A stretch of DNA of 5,079 nucleotides, from NCBI GenBank assembly GCA_937871355.1, contig CALMPX010000421.1:1-5079 (forward strand), given 5' to 3'. A model generated the notes under the pieces. It was not told where the DNA came from, ran no database searches, and saw only the letters and a list, made by a program, of their open reading frames with translations. This document shows positions 5,073 through 5,079 of the stretch, piece after piece. Both the position numbers and the translations under genes were made by a program. How positions within the stretch are numbered: position 1 is the stretch's first letter; each line of letters begins with the position of its first letter. The DNA comes from an uncultured Bdellovibrio sp. Its GTDB lineage: Bacteria; Bdellovibrionota; Bdellovibrionia; Bdellovibrionales; Bdellovibrionaceae.

Positions 5073-5079
5073 ATAATTC

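Overview
The window looks like chromosomal DNA of an AT-rich Gram-negative bacterium. Small exported Cys proteins, an IT-type putative Na+/H+ antiporter and a mitochondrial-COQ8-like kinase together suggest a predatory or deltaproteobacterial-type lineage such as Bdellovibrionota. That placement is an inference from gene style and composition; there is no rRNA or other marker gene here. I see no phage, IS element, CRISPR array, tRNA or rRNA.

Layout. At the left edge (1-147, minus) is the N-terminus of an amino-acid permease of the APC superfamily. Its near-consensus sigma70-type promoter sits so close to the ATG that the mRNA is predicted to be leaderless. Running the other way are two small genes for exported proteins (314-607 and 665-970, plus), each with a strong AGGAG ribosome site and a signal peptide. 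A bidirectional rho-independent terminator (995-1023) separates them from a convergent gene (1053-2312, minus). That gene encodes a 419-residue exported protein with hexapeptide repeats and a Cys-rich centre.

The 152-bp divergent gap (2313-2464) carries a promoter for the right-hand operon and a strong hairpin just before the next start codon. The operon holds a 12-TM-like putative Na+/H+ antiporter (2465-3748) and, one base later, an ABC1/UbiB/COQ8-type atypical kinase (3750-5072). The one-base spacing argues for coupled translation and perhaps a shared membrane-related role.

The most unusual item is the repeat protein. Its six central cysteines are spaced as an exact mirror image around a Pro-Gly turn. 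Extending that mirror places its two hexapeptide arrays opposite each other, with prolines of one facing tyrosines of the other. This suggests a very long disulfide-stapled beta-hairpin rod projecting from a beta-rich body. The hairpin that could mask the antiporter start and the leaderless permease are the two regulatory points worth testing.
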